Of a DNA stretch of 64,000 bases, positions 53,666 through 60,991 are shown piece by piece. The position numbers and the translations under genes were made by a program. The first letter of the stretch is position 1; each line of letters begins with the position of its first letter. The stretch covers positions 424,326-488,325 of the forward strand of contig NZ_JNYJ01000007.1 of assembly GCF_000716715.1 (NCBI RefSeq), in the 5' to 3' direction. Source of the DNA: Dactylosporangium aurantiacum. Lineage in GTDB: Bacteria > Actinomycetota > Actinomycetes > Mycobacteriales > Micromonosporaceae. Below the pieces are notes generated by a model. It worked only from the letters and a program-made list of their open reading frames with translations. It ran no database searches and was not told where the DNA came from.

Positions 53666-53691
53666 GTGGGCCGCCCATGTGGGCGGCCCAC
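53666..53691 (+). terminator. Rho-independent terminator between the Cys-rich paralogues
   Basis: GTGGGCCGCCC and its complement enclose a 4-base loop, followed by GGCCCTTTTC on the plus strand. Confidence 0.8.
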
Positions 53692-53728
53692 GGCCCTTTT
53701 CGTGCTTCACCACCCTGAGGAGACAGAC

Positions 53729-54070
53729 ATGTACCGCACCAACCACAACGCCTACGAACGCGCCTGCGACTGCACCTGCCCGATCCACCACGGCCAGCCC
53801 CGCGCGACCTACACCAACCCCGGCTGCTACTGCCTGGCCACCTGCGCCAGCCAGCCCATGACCGTGCTCGCCCCGCAGATCGGCGGCGCCCTGTTCCTCG
53901 ACGCCCACAACGCGCTGTGGTTCGTCCAGGCGCTCGAACCGGGCCACTGGGACTGGCGCTACGCCACCGCCGTCAACATCGGCCACCCACTGTTCGAGGT
54001 CGGCACACAGATCGCCGGGTTCCTGCGCGACACCCACCTCATGCTGCTGCCGCTGGTCCACCCGCTCTAA
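53729..54070 (+). CDS. Cys-rich accessory protein, paralogue B
   Basis: The protein has 113 residues and is clearly a tandem paralogue of the gene at 53319. It reads ERACDCTCPIHHGQPRATYT, CYCLATCASQPMTVLAPQIG, GALFLDAHNALWFVQALEPG with WDW after it. The cysteine and histidine spacing is kept while the rest has diverged. CTGAGGAGA precedes the ATG. The next gene is the cell-wall enzyme, but no direct link is visible. Confidence 0.6.
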   Translation: MYRTNHNAYERACDCTCPIHHGQPRATYTNPGCYCLATCASQPMTVLAPQIGGALFLDAHNALWFVQALEPGHWDWRYATAVNIGHPLFEVGTQIAGFLRDTHLMLLPLVHPL

Positions 54071-54147
54071 CCGCTTCCCACCGCGCTGCTGCCGGCCGCG
54101 CACCGCGCGGAGCACCGGCTATTTTCGTTTCCACGAAAGGCAATCAC

Positions 54148-55170
54148 ATGACCAAAGCCGTCATCGGCATCGTCACCGCCGTCATCGTCGGCTGCATCGG
54201 CCTGCCCGTACTGCTGCTGTCCTCCATCATGGGGGACGCCCCCGGCGGCGGCTGCGGCGTCGCCACCGCCCCGACTGGCCTCTCCGGGCAACCGCCCGGC
54301 CTCGGCAACTGGGACACCGAGCAGCTGCAGATCGCTGCGACCATCATCGACATCGGCGTCGCCAAGGGAGTTCCCCGTTGGGGCTGGGTCGTGGCTATCG
54401 CGACGGGCATGCAGGAATCCGGGCTGCGGAACCTACCGTTCCTCGGCGACCGAAACGACCACGACTCGATCGGCGTCTTCCAGCAACGCCCGAGCCAGGG
54501 CTGGGGCACCGTCGAGCAGCTGTCGGAACCGGAGTACCAGGCAGGCAAGTTCTACGACAAGCTGCTGACCATCAGCGGGTGGGAACGCATGCCGCTCACC
54601 CAAGCCGCGCAAGCCGTTCAAGCGTCGGCGTACCCCGACGCCTACGCGAAGTGGTCCGACGACGCGCTCAACCTGGTGGAACAGCTCACCAGCACCATCA
54701 GGGACTGCTCCACCGACGCGCTCGCCGCCCTACCCGAAGGATTCACCCTGCCGGCCAACACCCCGCCAGCCGTCATGACCGCCATCTTCTGGGCGGTCGG
54801 CCAGCTCGGCACCCCATACCATTTCGGCGGATCCTGCACCGACCCGCACTCCGGCAACCCCGACAAGCAGTGCGACTGCTCCTCGCTGATGCAGCAGGCG
54901 TACCGGGCTGGCGGGGTTTCCATTCCTCGAGTTACCACCGATCAGGTCCGCGCCGGAACGGGCATCGCAGACCCGGCGATGCTGCTGCCCGGCGACCTCA
55001 TCCTCATCCCCGGCAGCGAAGGCACCGCATCCAACCCGCGGCACGTCGGCATGTACCTCGGCGAGGGAAAAATCATCCACGCGCCAAAGACGGGTGACGC
55101 CGTCAAGATCACGACGCTGAGTGGGTGGCTCAGTCAGGTCGCTGCGATCCGCCGGCTCGTTACGTGGTGA
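54148..55170 (+). CDS. Cell-wall enzyme: transglycosylase-like plus NlpC/P60 (VirB1/Tn916 Orf14-like)
   Basis: The protein has 340 residues. It has an N-terminal membrane anchor (IGIVTAVIVGCIGLPVLLLS). A lysozyme-like domain at about 55-195 carries WVVAIATGMQESGLRNLPFL, with a candidate catalytic glutamate in MQESG, and SIGVFQQRPSQGWG. An NlpC/P60 domain at about 210-340 carries KQCDCSSLMQQAYRAGG (catalytic cysteine) and RHVGMYLGEGKIIHAP (catalytic histidine). Conjugative elements use such enzymes to open peptidoglycan for the transfer channel. ACGAAAGG precedes the ATG. It is the last intact gene of the element. Confidence 0.9.
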   Translation: MTKAVIGIVTAVIVGCIGLPVLLLSSIMGDAPGGGCGVATAPTGLSGQPPGLGNWDTEQLQIAATIIDIGVAKGVPRWGWVVAIATGMQESGLRNLPFLGDRNDHDSIGVFQQRPSQGWGTVEQLSEPEYQAGKFYDKLLTISGWERMPLTQAAQAVQASAYPDAYAKWSDDALNLVEQLTSTIRDCSTDALAALPEGFTLPANTPPAVMTAIFWAVGQLGTPYHFGGSCTDPHSGNPDKQCDCSSLMQQAYRAGGVSIPRVTTDQVRAGTGIADPAMLLPGDLILIPGSEGTASNPRHVGMYLGEGKIIHAPKTGDAVKITTLSGWLSQVAAIRRLVTW

Positions 55171-55192
55171 TCCCGGCTGCGGACGAGGCCGA

Positions 55193-55712
55193 CACGAAGT
55201 TCATGGCGCTGAAGGTCGGAACTTGCTTCGGCACTTCAACGGTCGGGTGATGGTCGCCGCGGTGGAGTAGCTGACGCCGATCTGTTACTAGCAGAAAGTA
55301 TGGCCTCGTACGGCTGGCTCGACCACCTTGACGGCCAGGAATCGGGCCGGCCCGCGCTGGACGTCTAGCAGCGCGAACGCCCGATCGCCGCTCGGAAGGT
55401 GTGGCCCCGACTCCGGGTACGTGTTCGTCGGCAAGGAAGGCAACCCGATTCATTGCGGCTGCGCCAGCTGCCGGTTCCGTCTCCTCGCCAACGCGCCGCA
55501 TTCCACCCCTCCACCACGACTTTCGGCGCGGCGCCGCGTCCTTGGCCCACGAGGCGGTTGCCTACTTCAACATCCTGCAGGATCTGCTCGGACATTCAAG
55601 CATGATGGTCACCGCCGACACCTATACCAGTCCTGCCGTTCGCCCAGCGCAAGTGCGCCGGCGCCACTGCGAAATCCGCCGTCCACAACGGACGGACACA
55701 AAGAAGCGGTAG
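55193..55712 (+). pseudogene. Tyrosine recombinase (integrase) remnant
   Basis: Several frames together recall the catalytic domain of a phage-type integrase. DSGYVFVGKEGNPIHCG begins one frame, and RLLANAPHSTPPP-type sequence follows (normally RxxAGLPPxRxHDLR). ASLAHEAVAYFNILQDLLGH continues into SSMMVTADTYTS with the late active-site region H-S-S...TADTY, although the terminal catalytic tyrosine context is altered. In-frame stops and at least two frameshifts are present. It would have been the integrase of the conjugative element, now dead. Confidence 0.7.
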
Positions 55713-55746
55713 CCCCGCGTCTCCGCAGTCGGCCGCTTTTTAACGC

Positions 55747-55790
55747 TGCGCACCCGAAGGAATTCGAACCTCTAATCTTCTGATCCGAAG
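55747..55790 (-). other. Candidate attachment-site scar: 3' half of a tRNA-Arg-like sequence
   Basis: Read on the minus strand this stretch runs from a CTTCGGATCAGAAG anticodon-loop-like part (anticodon TCG if complete) through GGTTCGAAT (T-loop) to a GGGTGCGCA acceptor end. The 5' half of a tRNA is absent, and the T-stem has mismatches, so it is not a working tRNA. Such 3' halves are left where integrative elements recombine into tRNA-Arg genes. The dead integrase lies directly beside it, as usual. Confidence 0.55.
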
Positions 55791-56339
55791 CTAGTAGCGC
55801 TCCCGCTCGGGGTCCGTACCCGACTCAAAAAAGATCGGCGGGCCGACCCTATTGATTCTGAATCCCACCCACAGTTGCCTAACGACTTCCGTCTGCGCGC
55901 CAGGTCCAACCCAGTCTCTCAGCCCCTTCCAGTCGTTTGCCTCGATCAGCTGTAGACACCTGCCGCATACATACATCCGGTCTCCGGACGAAAGTGAGTA
56001 GGCCGGCCCCCGCAGTACGAACTCTTCGAATGGGTAATAGGCGACAGTCCTGGCTGCCGTGCAAAAGTCGCACACCCTCTGTCCTGGAAGGTTCGCGCCA
56101 ATCGTGTGCGGCACCAGCTTTTGAACTGGCTGAGAGTCTAATGTGCCGTTCATCAATTGAATGAATTCGTCCGTCATTCGGACAAGACCGCTTGTACCTT
56201 CTCGCTGAACGTACTCACGAAGCCGCTCCATCTCCACAAGGTCGTGGCGATCTTTAGCAGCTATGAGGCGCAATATGATCTCATCGAACCACCTGCTGTC
56301 GCTCGATGGCTCAGGTGGATCAATTGGCCCAATAGTCAT
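55791..56339 (-). CDS. Zinc-ribbon protein near the graspetide genes
   Basis: The protein has 182 residues. The first part is helical (WFDEIILRLIAAKDRHDLVE, EMERLREYVQREGTSGLVRM, seen in pieces). The second has two cysteine pairs: QRVCDFCTAARTVAYYPFEE and DRMYVCGRCLQLIEANDW, a treble-clef or zinc-ribbon pattern. Residues GLRDWVGPGAQTEVVRQLWV follow. Actinomycetes carry many such 'CDFC...CxxC' proteins, often in mobile regions. It is downstream of the ATP-grasp gene on the same strand, 218 bases away, so a link to the peptide pathway is possible but not shown. Its stop lies inside the att-like core. Confidence 0.6.
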   Translation of the reverse strand: MTIGPIDPPEPSSDSRWFDEIILRLIAAKDRHDLVEMERLREYVQREGTSGLVRMTDEFIQLMNGTLDSQPVQKLVPHTIGANLPGQRVCDFCTAARTVAYYPFEEFVLRGPAYSLSSGDRMYVCGRCLQLIEANDWKGLRDWVGPGAQTEVVRQLWVGFRINRVGPPIFFESGTDPERERY

Positions 56340-56557
56340 CTCATGCCCCAAAGTGCAGCAGGAAGTAACTGCATGCCTTGACGTGGAATTGACCAACGTC
56401 GAGAGTTATTTCCGCGACCGCAGGAACTATCTGACCGGGGGTCTTCCTTGTGCCCCCTATGCACGGTGTTGATGGATAGCAGCTAGCATTTTCTAGAGCT
56501 GTTGGATATTACCTCGCAAAACGTCCACGGTGGACATTACGCAGTGCTTTTTACTGG

Positions 56558-57514
56558 TCAAGCTGCTTGCGGAAAGTGATGTTGCGAAAGCAGTGCCTGA
56601 GCCATCTCGGCAGAAAGCGGAAACCCGGAAGACTCTTCAAGCCACAGCCATTGACCATTCGCGTTTGTCTCCAGGAACCACCATACTCCAGCGGTGTCGA
56701 TCAGCATGTCTACACATCCATATCGGAGGCCGAGCGACGCATGGAGGGCGGTCAGTGAGCCTCTGATTTCTGCTGGAATCGCTGCAGACTGCCACCGGGC
56801 TCGTGTGTCCAATCGCCAGTCGAGTTGTGCAGCACGAGCCGTAGTAAAGCACCAAACACGGTCGTCGACAAGAATAAGGCGAGCGGCATGCGCCCAATCG
56901 ATCAGTTGCTGTACGGTTACAGGGCAAGGTGGCAGTCTCTCGTCCAACGTGGAGAATGCGTGCTCGTCGACTTCACTTACAAAGATCGCGTAGTGCTTAT
57001 CGCCGGTGTCCAGTCCAGATAGAGACACGCCCTTCAGAATGGCGCGCTCGTTCTGCTGTAGAAATTCGCGTACCATTTGAGGATCATTCGATATCAACGT
57101 CTCAGGAACTTGAAGACCGTGTCGTACGGCCGCCGCATACTGCGCCGGCTTCGTCGCACTTGCATAATTTGCGCTAGGTAGATTGTATAATGCAACACCT
57201 CGTTGCTGTAGCGCTAAAAAAAAACCCTCTAGGGCGTCGTCTCGCTCTCTAGCGACAAAGTATGATTCTGTGCGGAACAGTCGTCGCGGCATAGCGGAGA
57301 TCGGACGTCGATACCACACAGCGGTCACGCTGTCGAAATCGATCCCGCTGCTGGTTGACCGCACTTCAACTCGCGCCTCTGAGCTTCGAAAAGTCGACGA
57401 GAGGAAAAATTCGCTCTCCCAATTCGGGTTCCATATTGCACTTTGCTTCGGATGTAGAGCATTCTGAATGGCCTGCGCGTGGACGTCCTCCGGGCTACTG
57501 ACGATGAGAAGCAA
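56558..57514 (-). CDS. ATP-grasp ligase for a graspetide (SAV_5884-like RiPP maturase)
   Basis: This enzyme would form ester or amide links between side chains of the precursor peptide. The 318-residue protein has an N-terminal pre-ATP-grasp part with TAVWYRRPISAMPRR (normally VWxRRP/PxxP in the family), then the ATP-grasp core: KPAQYAAAVRHGLQVPETLI, NERAILKGVSLSG (lysine of the A-loop), and YGCVDMLIDTAGVWWFLETN, which holds the D-x-E-x-N metal-binding strand. It ends ANGQWLWLEESSGFPLSAEM (seen in pieces). The length is usual for the family. The TTG at 57514 is the only start that keeps the N-terminus, 7 bases after the precursor stop. Confidence 0.85.
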   Translation of the reverse strand: MLLIVSSPEDVHAQAIQNALHPKQSAIWNPNWESEFFLSSTFRSSEARVEVRSTSSGIDFDSVTAVWYRRPISAMPRRLFRTESYFVARERDDALEGFFLALQQRGVALYNLPSANYASATKPAQYAAAVRHGLQVPETLISNDPQMVREFLQQNERAILKGVSLSGLDTGDKHYAIFVSEVDEHAFSTLDERLPPCPVTVQQLIDWAHAARLILVDDRVWCFTTARAAQLDWRLDTRARWQSAAIPAEIRGSLTALHASLGLRYGCVDMLIDTAGVWWFLETNANGQWLWLEESSGFPLSAEMAQALLSQHHFPQAA

Positions 57515-57521
57515 GGCCGGC

Positions 57522-57710
57522 CTAGTGATCGTCGGCGTTTAGATCATCGTTTTGGTAGCCCGTGTGTGTTGCTGTCCCGGTTGCCGGGCTCATCGTAGGA
57601 TCGGCTGGGTCGCCCTTCGCGCTAACGTGAGCATGCGCGAATGACCAAGGTAGGCGCGCCAGGTGATCGTCTTCCTCGATGCTGAGGCGCGAGTCGATGT
57701 CACTGCTCAT
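57522..57710 (-). CDS. Putative graspetide precursor peptide
   Basis: This 62-residue peptide lies directly upstream of the ATP-grasp ligase, as graspetide precursors do. The leader part is SSDIDSRLSIEEDDHLARLP with a PWSF motif that recalls the conserved PW of SAV_5885-type precursors. The C-terminal third is rich in Thr, Ser and Asp (PTMSPATGTATHT, then DDLNADDH), which suits Thr/Ser side-chain hydroxyls linked to Asp carboxylates. GGGCCGGAG precedes the ATG. There is no lanthipeptide-type Cys and no hydrophobic signal. No second modifying enzyme such as a methyltransferase is seen next to it. Confidence 0.75.
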   Translation of the reverse strand: MSSDIDSRLSIEEDDHLARLPWSFAHAHVSAKGDPADPTMSPATGTATHTGYQNDDLNADDH

Positions 57711-57949
57711 GGCTCCGGCCCTTTCTGTCGCTGCGTCAAGACATGATCGCACAGCACAACGATGATCGGAAGACTACTAACATGATCGTTGGGCTTCCGA
57801 GTGGGTCATCGGTAACCAGTCGGTGTGCACAACGTGCTGGCAGTGTCTCGTGTTGTAGCCGTAACGCTTGCCCATGTTGGGATAATGAAGTTTCGTACTA
57901 AGTACCATCCGAGAAAGGTGCAACAGGTGATGATTCCGTCCATTACCGT

Positions 57950-58261
57950 TCAGGCAATTCTTGCCTGTTGGTCTTGATCGTATGGCTGAGTTGTCGGGCT
58001 GTGGGTGATGTGTCTGGTTCGCAATCGCTCGCCCAGTTGCAGCAGCAGAGGGATGGCGACGATGCATAGCCGATCCACCCGTTCGGCCAGCAGGTCGCCG
58101 CTGCATGCGTTAAGGGCTGTGGTGAGTTCGGTTGTGAATATTGGCCAGGTTTCGAGCAGGAGTAGTGCTGGATCCGGCTGGTGGTCTACGGCAACGAAGG
58201 CTACCTGGTTGACCTCCGGCTGCACACTCGTCTGCGGCGCTCTGTGAGGTAATCGGATCAA
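57950..58261 (-). CDS. Hypothetical small protein
   Basis: This 103-residue frame has a protein-like composition in its centre (VNQVAFVAVDHQPDPALLLL, FTTELTTALNACSGDLLAER, LCIVAIPLLLQLGERLRTRH), with helical pattern. The ends are poor, and no good ribosome binding site is visible. It may be a partial gene. Besides it, 57711-58394 holds only the promoter region of the graspetide unit, including ATGATCG repeats at about 57742-57788. Confidence 0.35.
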   Translation of the reverse strand: MIRLPHRAPQTSVQPEVNQVAFVAVDHQPDPALLLLETWPIFTTELTTALNACSGDLLAERVDRLCIVAIPLLLQLGERLRTRHITHSPTTQPYDQDQQARIA

Positions 58262-58394
58262 TCGTGGTCGACCTACCTGTTCGACTGCACGCTACGGCCT
58301 CGACAGTCTTGCCTCTGTTCGATGGAGAATTTGCATGGGGAGACTCGCAGCCTGAACTGCTTCTGCGGCCTCCGTAACGTTGTCGTAGTTGACT

Positions 58395-58895
58395 TCACAA
58401 TGGCGTGCGGAATCGCGCAGCGCCGCTACGCCCGCCGGCGAACGGCGCCATGATTCCGTTCTCCTCGCCCCTCAGGTCTATGCCGACGGTCTCATCCGCG
58501 AATCCAACCAGCTCGCGAACGGGGACCTCTGCCCTCATCGCTGCAAAGACGCCCAGCTCGTATTGACCGATGAGGAACTGCGGCCTTACTTGCGCCTCGT
58601 CGCCTTTGAATGCGGACTGAAGCCGCTCGTTCGCGTAGGATGTCTGAGCGTCTTTGACGGCGACGCGATGACCCGTCCAGGTTGCGAAGATTGCAGCTTC
58701 CGACGTTTGGTCCGGTGTGCGGGCGACCAATGCCTTGGCACGCAGCCATGCCATGGCATAGGCGATCGATCCGGCCGCTTCGCCTTGATAGGCCCGCTCG
58801 GCGGTGAGTAGGTAATCGTATTCATTCCACTGGTTGCTTCTGGCCGATCCTGGCCCGGAGTTGGGCGCGGCAATCCTCGACACGGTGTCAGTCAC
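58395..58895 (-). CDS. Hypothetical helical protein
   Basis: This 166-residue protein reads NQWNEYDYLLTAERAYQGEA, GSIAYAMAWLRAKALVARTP, and FLIGQYELGVFAAMRAEVPV, with amphipathic helices and an even composition. It is likely a real gene of unknown family. The GTG start at 58895 overlaps the start of the divergent gene at 58885, so one of the two probably begins further downstream. Confidence 0.5.
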   Translation of the reverse strand: MTDTVSRIAAPNSGPGSARSNQWNEYDYLLTAERAYQGEAAGSIAYAMAWLRAKALVARTPDQTSEAAIFATWTGHRVAVKDAQTSYANERLQSAFKGDEAQVRPQFLIGQYELGVFAAMRAEVPVRELVGFADETVGIDLRGEENGIMAPFAGGRSGAARFRTPL

Positions 58896-59082
58896 GAGCG
58901 AGCTGACCGTCGTCCTGCTTCAGCTGGCCGCGCCGCCCGTCGACGACGACGAGCCGGGTACCAGTGAGGCCCTGGAACGGGCCGCTGACCTCGCCGCCGA
59001 TGCTCACTGTCACCTCGTGACCGGGCTGAATCTGATGGCAGTTGCTCACGCCATTGCCGCTAGCCTGCTAACGACCCGATAG
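58885..59082 (+). CDS. Hypothetical small helical protein
   Basis: This 65-residue peptide reads ELTVVLLQLAAPPVDDDEPG, ALERAADLAADAHCHLVTGL, MAVAHAIAASLLTTR. It is helical and protein-like. The start is uncertain (GTG at 58885 or ATG at 58834). It is divergent from the gene ending at 58395. Confidence 0.45.
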   Translation: MSVTSELTVVLLQLAAPPVDDDEPGTSEALERAADLAADAHCHLVTGLNLMAVAHAIAASLLTTR

Positions 59083-59176
59083 CCCGGCCCACCCGTCCTC
59101 TGCACGGTGCCTGTTCTTCCCAGCAGGCACCGTGCGGCTTAGCCACGGGCCGATGAGCGTTCGAAGGCTTCCGGGG

Positions 59177-60571
59177 CTACCGGCCTGCGCCGACGACGGA
59201 TCTGGGATGTTCGGGCAACTCGCTCTCCCACTCGCGCCGCTTGCGCCGCCCGAGCCCGGTGCTCGGTAGCACCCCGGCGGCACGAGACAACTCTGCGCCG
59301 GTGGGGACGCGCCCTTTGGAGACCTCGGCATCCCAGAACCGGCGCATGGCCGCGACTGAGGACGGGTCGGAGGCTTCGTCGGCCTGCTGCTCGTCCGCGT
59401 CGCCGTCGAGCGGGTCATCGTCCGGCGGTATCCCGTCCGGCGGTATCCCGTCCGGCGGTATCCCGTCCGGAGCCCCTCGCTCATCGCAGGATGCGGTTTC
59501 GGCCCCGAACTCGGCGCGATCGTCTTGTTCGGCACGGTGCGGGACAGCGTCGGTGACGTCCGCGTGACGGCATGCGCTGCCGTTCGCTGGAACGCCGTCG
59601 GCGTCGGTATGGCCGTTCACCGCCGGTAGGTCGGGCAGTGACACCGTTCTTACAGTCGACGAGCCGCTGTCGCAGACGGCGATCGGCACCGGCGGGGTCT
59701 CGATAATGCGCCAGGCGTCGAGGTGCGCCAAGGAGTTGGGTGAGGTGGCGTCAACGAACCCGTAGAGGGTGGCCATGTACATCTGGACGGCTTGACGTTC
59801 GTCGGCGGCGTCGGGGAAGTCGGCCAGGCCGATGTGCTCGGCGGCTGCCATCAACTGGCGGATCACTTTGCGGTGGGCGCGGCGAAGCCGCCAATGCGCC
59901 GGGTCCTTCTTGCTCTGCAAAAGGTGCAGGTTGAGGCGGGCCCGGCCGAGGCGGGCGCGCCGGCGGGCGCGGTCAACTTCAGTCACGTCCCGGCCGTGCG
60001 TCTCGGCCAGCCGCAGCCACACGAAGACCCGCTCGAGGGTGACGGTCCAGTGGATGCGGGCGGCGGTCCTGCTGAGACGGGCGTTGCGTTCGGCCGCCAG
60101 TGCCCGTTCCCACATCCATGCAGCAACCAGCGGCGCGACGAGCCGCAGACAGACCTCGCGGAAGCTGCCGGCGTCCAGGGCGGACAGGCTGGCGGTGAGC
60201 GCGGCGAGGACCCAGACGGCGACACCGTCGATGCCGGTGGAGCCCTTCTCCGGTTCGCGGAGCAGACGGACGCGGGCCAACAACGCCGAGGCGAACAGGG
60301 CGACCTCGATGTAGGCGAAGAACGCAATGCGCAGCGGCGACGCACCGAGGATATCCGTGAAGAACTTCCACATGCCCGATGCGGAGACCATTGTGGCCAG
60401 CGCCGCCGCGACGATGGTCAGGATGTTCGCGACCGTCAGCGTGGCTCGGTGCTCGGTCATCTTCCGCAGCCGGCTGGTGAACGCCAGTATCAGGCCGAGA
60501 CCGGCCAGGACCGCGAGGCTGACGTGGAGCGGGCTGGATTCGACCAGAACGCGAAGGTCATCGAGGTTCAC
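59177..60571 (-). CDS. Multi-spanning membrane protein with disordered linker and C-terminal DNA-binding-like motif
   Basis: The protein has 464 residues. The first 160 hold about five membrane helices (VSLAVLAGLGLILAFTS, TLTVANILTIVAAALATMV, IAFFAYIEVALFASALLA, GVAVWVLAALTASLSAL, CLRLVAPLVAAWMWERAL). A basic helical region follows (RARRRARLGRARLNLHLLQS), then a disordered stretch with a PDGIP repeat. A C-terminal segment VSKGRVPTGAELSRAAGVLP, STGLGRRKRREWESEL resembles a helix-turn-helix. This layout recurs in actinomycete conjugative elements next to BTAD-LysM genes (Spd-like spread proteins). The role in transfer is inferred. Confidence 0.65.
   Translation of the reverse strand: MNLDDLRVLVESSPLHVSLAVLAGLGLILAFTSRLRKMTEHRATLTVANILTIVAAALATMVSASGMWKFFTDILGASPLRIAFFAYIEVALFASALLARVRLLREPEKGSTGIDGVAVWVLAALTASLSALDAGSFREVCLRLVAPLVAAWMWERALAAERNARLSRTAARIHWTVTLERVFVWLRLAETHGRDVTEVDRARRRARLGRARLNLHLLQSKKDPAHWRLRRAHRKVIRQLMAAAEHIGLADFPDAADERQAVQMYMATLYGFVDATSPNSLAHLDAWRIIETPPVPIAVCDSGSSTVRTVSLPDLPAVNGHTDADGVPANGSACRHADVTDAVPHRAEQDDRAEFGAETASCDERGAPDGIPPDGIPPDGIPPDDDPLDGDADEQQADEASDPSSVAAMRRFWDAEVSKGRVPTGAELSRAAGVLPSTGLGRRKRREWESELPEHPRSVVGAGR
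59421..59465. repeat. Three tandem 15-bp repeats inside the membrane protein gene
   Basis: The unit TCCGGCGGTATCCCG is repeated three times exactly, encoding PDGIP on the minus strand. Being identical at DNA level it is probably a recent slip-strand expansion in the disordered linker. Confidence 0.85.
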
Positions 60572-60604
60572 GATCAGCTCCTTTGTGCCGGTTCGGTGTA
60601 CCGG

Positions 60605-60991
60605 TCATGGCCACACCGCCTGGACCCGTGGCCATGCGCGATGACGCCAGCGGCGGCGATGAGACACGGACCGAGGGGCAGCTGTGTGCCGGGGTTGAGG
60701 CGTCCGGTCCTGCTTCTGGTGACGGCGATGGGTGCGTCGGCGCTCAAGCCAAGCAGGGCGGGCGTTGAAGGTTGTGCGGCTGCGCCAGCCGAGTGCGGCC
60801 AGCCGCGCGGCGATGGCCACGTCGCCCCGGGCGGCGTCGGGCCGCAGTGGTCTGGTGCACGCACCCGCCGAGCGCCATGGCTGGTCATCGGGGACGGCGT
60901 GCACTGCAACGGCCTGGCGCAAGATCGGTACGGTGGCCAGGGCGGGCAGCAGGTTCTGTCCGCGTGCGCCGGGTGCCAGGGTGCTCGTCAC
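60605..60991 (-). CDS. Hypothetical protein coupled to the LysM-BTAD gene
   Basis: The GTG at 60991 overlaps the stop of the large upstream gene (GTGA). This 128-residue protein is protein-like for about 85 residues: LLPALATVPILRQAVAVHAV, DDQPWRSAGACTRPLRPDAA, DVAIAARLAALGWRSRTTFN. It then becomes Arg/His/Pro-rich, which could mean a frameshift near 60735. The family is unknown. Confidence 0.5.
   Translation of the reverse strand: MTSTLAPGARGQNLLPALATVPILRQAVAVHAVPDDQPWRSAGACTRPLRPDAARGDVAIAARLAALGWRSRTTFNARPAWLERRRTHRRHQKQDRTPQPRHTAAPRSVSHRRRWRHRAWPRVQAVWP

Noticed and set aside
55741..55795. A functional tRNA-Arg gene
   Set aside because: Only the 3' half is present, and the T-stem is mismatched; there is no 5' half or D-arm.
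57777..58106. 109-residue frame upstream of the graspetide precursor
   Set aside because: His/Arg-rich with no structure pattern and no ribosome binding site; likely non-coding.
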